Shown here: piece by piece, positions 57,630 through 64,000 of the stretch
Numbering within the stretch: position 1 is the stretch's first letter
How the letters are laid out: every line of letters begins with the position of its first letter
Source: Takakia lepidozioides
Lineage: Eukaryota; Streptophyta; Takakiopsida; Takakiales; Takakiaceae
Length of the DNA: 64,000 nucleotides
Direction of reading: 5' to 3'
Assembly (NCBI GenBank): GCA_030704615.1
Contig: CM060732.1
Span: 40,281,053-40,345,052, forward strand
Notes under the pieces: model-generated
Told to the model about the DNA's origin: nothing
The model's database searches: none
The model's input: the letters and a program-made list of their open reading frames with translations, nothing else
Made by a program: the position numbers and the translations under genes

Positions 57630-59530
57630 CTCTCTCTCATTGTTCTTCTCTTTAACCTTATATGGAGGACTGAAATTACCCCCTTTCGCTGGCGGCAGGG
57701 GGTCATTGTCAATTTATATAAGAAAGGTGACAGAGAAGAGCCGGGTAACTATCGGGGCATCACGCTTCTTAATGCAGTTGGCAAGATATTCTGCAGAGTT
57801 GTAAGTACTCGTCTCGAGGTTGATCTGGAGTCCAGAGGTTGTTTCCATGAAGGCCAAGCTGGCTTTTGGCGAAACAGGGGGTGCGTGGATCATATCTTCA
57901 CACTCATCCTTGAGCTACACCTTGGTCTATGTCAAAGAAACTAGACTTCTGTCCATTTACAGTGACACAGCTTTTAGTGTGAGCATACAAGTTATGGACC
58001 ACTCTCCACATCTTTCCCTTGATCCCGGAAGACCAGAGTCGGAGCCATAGACCGTCTCTCCACACAGTGTCATAGGCCTTTTTGACATCCAGGAAAAAGA
58101 CAAAAGTAGGTTTCCCTTTTTTTTTCCTTCCCTGGATAATCTGCTCTTCAATGTTTTCATCAATCAACTACAGGAGGTTCAGGGAAGTTTTCTGCCTAAC
58201 TTCATTTTCTTCAGACAATTTCCTGGCAAGAGACATGCCTTCGGAAACTTCAGCTTCTAAGCCAGATTTATCCAGCAGGGGCATGGCTAGTGGACTAAGA
58301 TTCAGATCCTTGAAAATCTCTTCTACCCTTTTCCGCCAGGATTTAGCCTGTTTGACAGGGCGGTCCTGCTTCCACGATATAGAGTCGATTAACTTAGGAT
58401 ATCTGGTATTAGCCATACGTTGCAGCTGACCCCACCAGCTGATTTTGAATTCATCGCGTCGGGAGCTTAAGGGAGGAATGCCAAACCCACCCCGAACAGC
58501 CACATTAGCTGTTTTGGAGCATGCTGACATGCACTCCTTGAGCACCCCGACTTGGATGGATTCAAGAGACTTAGCCTGGTTGGAGTTATCAACCCATACA
58601 GCAGATGCATACTCCAAGGCCGGCCTGATAACGCGGCAAAGCATGGTTTTTCTTACTTCAGAATTGATCCCTCTGCAGTGGAAAAATTTAGTGAGACCCA
58701 GCGCTTTGCGTTTGCCAGATTGAACCACTCTTTGAATATGTGCTTCCCAATTACAGTTGGAGGAAAACTCAACGCCAAGATAGGTGTAGGAGGGGAGAAC
58801 AGGGATCTCTTGGCTTCCCCACTGCCACTTGAGATCGCCTCCTCCTTCCCCCCGGTCGTTGAATGCCACCACTGCGCATTTACTGACATTGGCCTCTAGC
58901 CCCCAAAGATCAAAGTATCTCTTTGCACAATCCATCAGCCCCTGGAGGTTGGAAGGAGTCTCCCCTATGCCTGCTGTGACATGGGTGAGGCCATCATGGA
59001 TGACCTCAAGGGTCTACCCACCCTCGGCACTAGACTGAAATTCAAACTCAGGGCGGGTAGCCTACCTTTGAACAACAAACAGTCGCAGAGAGGAAAGGGG
59101 GATTGTAAGTGCCCGTTGTGTGGGCAACCTGAAGATAATATTCACTTCCTGATTCATTGTCCTGGGTACTCTCACCAACGGGACACCCTCTTCATTTCCA
59201 TCAAGGAAATTGTGCCTGTACCTCTGTTTAACAACTTTGAAAATCTTGAGGCTGAGCCAAAAGCCCAGGCCCTTTTGGGGTCTAGCTATTGGGCAAATCA
59301 CACACATCAGATTGATGCTTGTGTGAAGGGATTTCTGGAGGATATCTGGAAATCTCGGATCAACTGTTTATTCCAAGGTAAACCGGCGTCAGCCCCTGAC
59401 AAAGGTAGTTTCTGTCCCTATATGTTCCGTTCAAACTGGGCGCGGGGTCAATGGCCACAAGGCTACGGCAAACAATGTCTTATGAGTACATTCTCTCTCT
59501 ATGGTCTGCCCAAACTGAGCGCAGGGTCTA
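57630..59530 (+). mobile_element. Scrambled LINE-A copy with alternating inverted segments
   Basis: In LINE-A order the pieces are: A, sense (57640-57906, RT start: KKGDREEPGNYRGITLLN); B, antisense (57908-58142: FFLDVKKAYDTVWRDG to DIDQGVAQG); C, a sense scrap (58143-58175: LFNVFINQLQE); D, antisense (58176-58975: CAKRYFDLWGLEANVSK to RQKTSLNL); E, sense (58976-59520: DDLKGLPTLGTRLKFKL to GYGKQCLMST). Most of segment C, including the FADD catalytic block, is missing. It cannot encode an enzyme. Confidence 0.85.
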
Positions 59531-62500
59531 TGGCCACTAGGCCAAGCACACAACCCAGAGTGCCACGCCGATGTCTTCCCCATGCATGTCATTTTTGTGG
59601 TAAATGCAGGGCTATAAAACTAAAACCAATCACTCTGCAACTGGGCTGTCAAGTATGCATGCAGACAAGTGCCTCTGTGAGCAACACAATGGCAGTTGCG
59701 GAAAAACAAGTTTATACCTGCAGCTGAGCTGCGGGGATAAGCTGAAGCCTCGTGGGTGCACGCCCCACAAAAAGGCACAGGGAGGGTCAGTTTCCCACAA
59801 GGTCGATGGCTGGCGATGGCAAGCCAATGTCACAGGGAACGGCATTAGTACATTCTCCCTACTGCTACGTGTTTCTTTCTTATTCTCTACAAGAGAGATG
59901 TAGAAATTAGGTCCACAAGAACGCAGGTTCAGGAGAAGGGAACCCCTCTACACATGGTATATTTGTAGTGACCACCCTTTCTAATCCAACATGGATAGGA
60001 CTTCAGGAAGATACAAGTGCAAAAATATAGGACCAGTGCATCATCTCCTCCGAAAGATCCCATCCTAGCACTTTCATCTCATCGTAATGCTGAGATTCTA
60101 TTGGATTGGGAGACCCCCTTTGATCCCATAGCCCCTTTTGGCCCCCTGTGTGCAAGAACCATGTCCTCAAGGATATTTCATGGACAACATTCACTGAGGG
60201 ATGGATGTCACTCTCTCATGTGAATCAATGAATACATGTCTCTCTTGTCCTGATGCACTGGAATCAACAATGTGATCCTAGCATGCTGTGTGAACCCTTC
60301 CATCAAAACTCCTTCCCATGTAACTGGATTGTGTGGCTGTGCGCTTACTAGCTGAGCATATATATCCTGGTATAGAAAACCCACTATTGGCTCTGGAAAC
60401 AGTTGGGCACTATGCTTTCAAGGGTACATTTTAGTCAGCATTCGCAGGGAGCCGTTGATTACTAGATTCTTTCATCCAATATCTCGAACCCTCATAAACG
60501 ACCAGGTTGGTTACTAGGAATGATTAAATAGTAGACCTCGCCATCATATTTTGTTCTTTCTGTTTTAATTCAATGTTACTCCTCATCCTCCCCTTCAGAA
60601 TTAGCTAAGTACATACCCAAAACATCAAAAAATGAATAATCAACAGGAGACAAGAATGAGGATACTCAACGCGCACTCCTCTCCAATCAGATGATGGAAG
60701 GACCGAGTTCTGGAGTTGTGAGAGTGCTTGAGTTGAGCACATTATATCCTGTACAAATGAACCATACATGTCATGTCATTAACATGTGATAGCTCACTGC
60801 ATAACCTGGAAACCTTGACAAGAAATGAGAAGGGAAAAAGAACCCAAGAGATGTACTCTGTGGAGTTTTGCCTGCAGTACCTTGTGGACATGGAATAGGC
60901 TGTGAAAGGAGAGAGGGAATCCAAACTTGCTATTCTAGTGGCTAAATACTAGTGGTTGGCACAATCAAGAAGTTTGGCATAAAATGCAAATTCCTCACCT
61001 ACCCAATGAACTCTGCTCCCCCATATCAATAGTAGTCATGGGATAGAATGGCTGCATTAGCCACTACCTCCATAGCAGCACCCACCTTACGCAGCAACAT
61101 GATGTATCTGACAGGGATATCGTACCTGGAACTCAACAAAGGCAACTGGTAGTCCACTCTTTATCTGGTACTTCATTTTCTGGTACCCAGGAAATCTGCA
61201 AGATATACACAGGGCAGCACAAGGAGGTGGCATCCATGAGGACATGGAGATAAGATGCTCTGTTTTGGCCTTCATAACGAGACACATTTTGGGAAAACAA
61301 CCTACAACATGCACATTAAAAAAATGAAATAAATATGTATTACATCTCAATAGGACAAAATGAAAGTTTGAGAAATAGACCTAGTGCAAGAGTGCATATA
61401 CCATTCCTTGTGTCGGCTATGACATCCCGTAAGGGCATAGATCGGGGGATACTGACCCTCCTGGAGCTTATGGGTACGTGAAACTCATCGCAAAACTACT
61501 GTCCAAAGCTGAAGCGCAGAGAAATGAAATGGTGCTTTATAACGTCCGCGGAAAGCTCGTAGAGCTTATGGGACAAAATGGAAGAAAACATGAGAGAGGA
61601 ACAAATCCAGAAACCACAATTAATGTTCTAGCGATTGTCTAAGGGTGAAGGTAATGGACAATGTCTAAGGGTGAAGGAGAAAGAGAGAAAGAGAGAAAGA
61701 GAGACTTTGCCAAAAGGGGAGCAGAGGGGCCAAGAAGCAAGCAAGGGTATATAAAGAGAGGAAGTGAATGAAAATTGTATCAATATTGACATCACCAAGG
61801 AGGTGATGCCATGAAACCACCAGACAATGTCAGAGAAAACATTAACCAGCAAGAATGTGCAGAGAACTGTAGCTTGTGTCCTGTGTCTAATAGAGGTGTG
61901 GTTGCTATAGTCATCAACCTTGAGTTAGTAGAAATGGACAAGGGGAAGAGTACATACAGCCAAATCAGGATTATAGCAAACAGGCTCGTCCTTAAAGGGG
62001 AGTGCACGAAATACTAAAAACCTGTTTTCAAATGAATGGGGACTTGCCTGGACAGCAATCGTGTGAGTTCATCTTCAGTGCATGTAGGTCCCAGATTTGC
62101 CAAAAAGAGTGTAGAGCATGGTGGATTGCTCCCAGGCGCTGGCGGAGGTGGTACCAAGCCCTGAAAAACGTTTTTGGGGTTGAGAAGTGTAAGGGCACAG
62201 ACTTCAACCAGATTCCAACAGCTCGCAAGAAGTGAAGGGGCAAAACAATGAGACCCCACATGACATTGCTAACGCTGATCTAGGACTTCCCCATGGAACT
62301 TGACGTTGCGTATGGATCTGTGACTGTCAATGCGTAGATGAACACTACATTACCAAGGAATGACTTGTAACTGTTTGTGGGCAAAATTGGGTGAATCTCA
62401 AATACCCGGTGGCTGAAACCCCACAACTGGCTGTGGTTCCCCTGGTTATTATGCCCTTCAGAAAGTTTTCAAGCCAATGTTCACAGGATACAGTCACCAA

Positions 62501-62914
62501 ATATTCTGGTTTGGTAGCTGACCTTCACCAGGCATTCCATCTTGATTTAGGCCTGTGGTTTTCTCGTTCTTTATTGTTTTTTTTCTTGTCCCATAGGCTC
62601 ACCTGGGTTTCTGTGGACATTCTTTGTTTCTTTATTTCTCCCTCCATGTACAGTTGGTGACAGTGGGCTCCATTCTGGTCTTGCTTCCTCTCTCTTCCCT
62701 GCCTTGCTTTTCCTTCTAAACTCCACAGAGGGTCTAAGGTCACAAAGCTACGGAGCAAGGTAAAGTACATCCCTCTGCAAATCCTGACCACTAAGTGCCT
62801 CTCTGGAGTACACAGTCAGAATCTAAGCCTGTAGCCTTAATGTGCTATGGCCCACCTATCATACAATAACATGTCAAACAAATGTGGTGAAAGTTAGTTA
62901 TATCCTGAGGACTG
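59531..62914. other. Non-coding stretch, no gene recognised
   Basis: A second diverged LINE-A tail (GGTCTATGGCCACTAGGCC) ends near 59545. An (AGAG)n tract lies at 61674-61702. A trace of a LINE-A tail (AAGGTCACAAAGCTACGGAG) is at about 62737-62757. Short open frames have no recognisable domain. Confidence 0.4.
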
Positions 62915-62931
62915 AAACAAACAAGGAGAGA

Positions 62932-63004
62932 TTGTACTCATAAGACGTTTGCCGTAGCCTTGTGGCCATTGACCCCGCGCCCAGTTTGAGCGGGTTTAAA
63001 CCCT
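62932..63004 (-). mobile_element. 73-bp LINE-A 3' end with perfect 17-bp target duplication
   Basis: On the - strand it ends CAAACGTCTTATGAGTACAA like other LINE-A copies. It is flanked by AAACAAACAAGGAGAGA at 62915-62931 and 63005-63021. It begins with AGGGTTTAAACCCG, not seen in the other tails. This fixes the 3' boundary of LINE-A. Confidence 0.85.
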
Positions 63005-63021
63005 AAACAAACAAGGAGAGA

Positions 63022-64000
63022 AAGGGACAGACTGACCATCATACGGCCAGGTATAGCATCTTGTCCAGAATACGGAGATGACACCACCATGCCACCACTG
63101 CAAATTCCCCACCCACCATATAGCCAGCACCCATGAGCAGCATTAAAAACCAACAAGCTTCTTACATAGTCAAAGACAGCCATTTGTAAGCTTCTTCAAA
63201 TTTTACCAACTACTGGACTTACATCCTCCCCCGTAAGGTCCTGTCACTTTTCTATGATCTAGAGCCAATGGTTGGTGGGGCTTTCCCAAAAATTCCTCTG
63301 CCTTCAAATTCTGGAACTCAAACACCCTCATTTCTTCAGCAGAGTTGAAATGAGTTGTGATCAAGATGATTGATTCCTCCAGCTGATCAATAGGTTTTGT
63401 TAGCACTGCTCATTGAAATTGTTTTTAAACCATGTGGCTCCTTACCAAGGCCAAGGACGACATCAAGTTTATCCGTGGCTATTCAGAACCTCACCCAATT
63501 ATCCCAGTTTCTAGTCATCTGCTTTATAGATTACCAACCCCAAGTCATCCCCCCAGCTGCTCATCAGATCTACTAACCGATACGCCCTGTGTGGTCATCC
63601 ATCCTTCAACCTTTTGACCCCGCTCATCCTTCCAATTATTACCAGTGATGATCATAGGTATTCCTCTCATCATGGTCATTGAGGTTCACAGTCGCCTGGC
63701 CACAAACATTAGCTGAAAAAATTTCTTTTAAAGTCATACTTCACAGTTCAAGATAGTTTGATATTATTTGGTTGACCTCCTGGTGCTCAGAACTCCAGTT
63801 ACAGGCAGGAGGCAATCCAAGCCAGGCCATCCACCTGTATACCCGATGCAAAATGACCCACTATGCAGTCCTTATAGTCTTTGACGGCTGGGGTGCATGT
63901 GTGTACTGTTTCACCCCATAGCTATACGTAGCTATACATCCCTGCGAAAGCCTCAGTAATGGTTCTTGAAGTTCCCACTACTTGACCTCGTTCATGTGTA
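63022..64000. other. Unassigned end of window
   Basis: No gene, RNA or repeat recognised on either strand. Confidence 0.4.

Noticed and set aside
59560-59903. Cysteine-rich + strand frame as a small secreted protein gene
   Set aside because: It begins inside the LINE-A tail, has no signal peptide and changes character along its length.
61628-62260. Minus-strand frames as a conserved gene
   Set aside because: No recognisable domain, no splice structure and no codon-level regularity.

Overview
The window is nuclear DNA of a land plant, probably one without seeds and with a large repeat-rich genome such as a fern, lycophyte or bryophyte; the exact group cannot be fixed from sequence alone. The evidence is a plant-type squalene epoxidase gene, a protein disulfide isomerase gene with a KDEL end, PLS-type pentatricopeptide (PPR) remnants, plant L1 and other LINEs, a Ty3/gypsy element and a plant MULE-type transposase. 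Host introns have ordinary GT-AG borders.

Layout. (1) 0-11.1 kb: squalene epoxidase on the + strand, seven exons in the window, 5' end missing. Its 7.7-kb intron 4 is filled by an inverted LINE (LINE-A), a remnant that reads like a group II intron maturase, and scattered LINE-A tails. (2) 11.1-23.7 kb: repeats. They include an L1-type LINE, a short locus resembling the Crypton-derived DUF3504 domain, a 3-copy tandem repeat, a decayed LINE encoding a chromodomain, and PPR remnants. (3) 26.39-37.72 kb: an 11.3-kb DNA transposon inserted into a PPR remnant. It carries two head-to-head genes: a decayed MULE-type transposase (+ strand) and a ten-exon gene (- strand) joining a ParB-like domain to a circularly permuted DNA methyltransferase domain. 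Two introns of the second gene hold a set of about ten spaced 20-bp palindromes seen nowhere else in the window. This is the most novel object here. (4) 39.8-43.8 kb: a decayed Ty3/gypsy element whose integrase ends in a PHD finger. (5) 44.9-46.4 kb: LINE fragments with an RNase H domain and a long AT microsatellite. (6) 47.8-53.8 kb: an intact ten-exon protein disulfide isomerase gene with a TATA box and bZIP-type boxes upstream, followed by a duplicated copy of its 3' end. (7) 54-64 kb: LINE debris, including a LINE-A copy with alternate segments inverted and a 73-bp LINE-A tail in a perfect 17-bp target duplication.

The two host genes are consistent in every splice phase and have no frameshifts. 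The mobile elements carry many, so those breaks look like true decay rather than poor sequence. Both host genes act in the endoplasmic reticulum, but nothing suggests they are linked functionally. All family calls rest on reading motifs by eye; no database search was possible.
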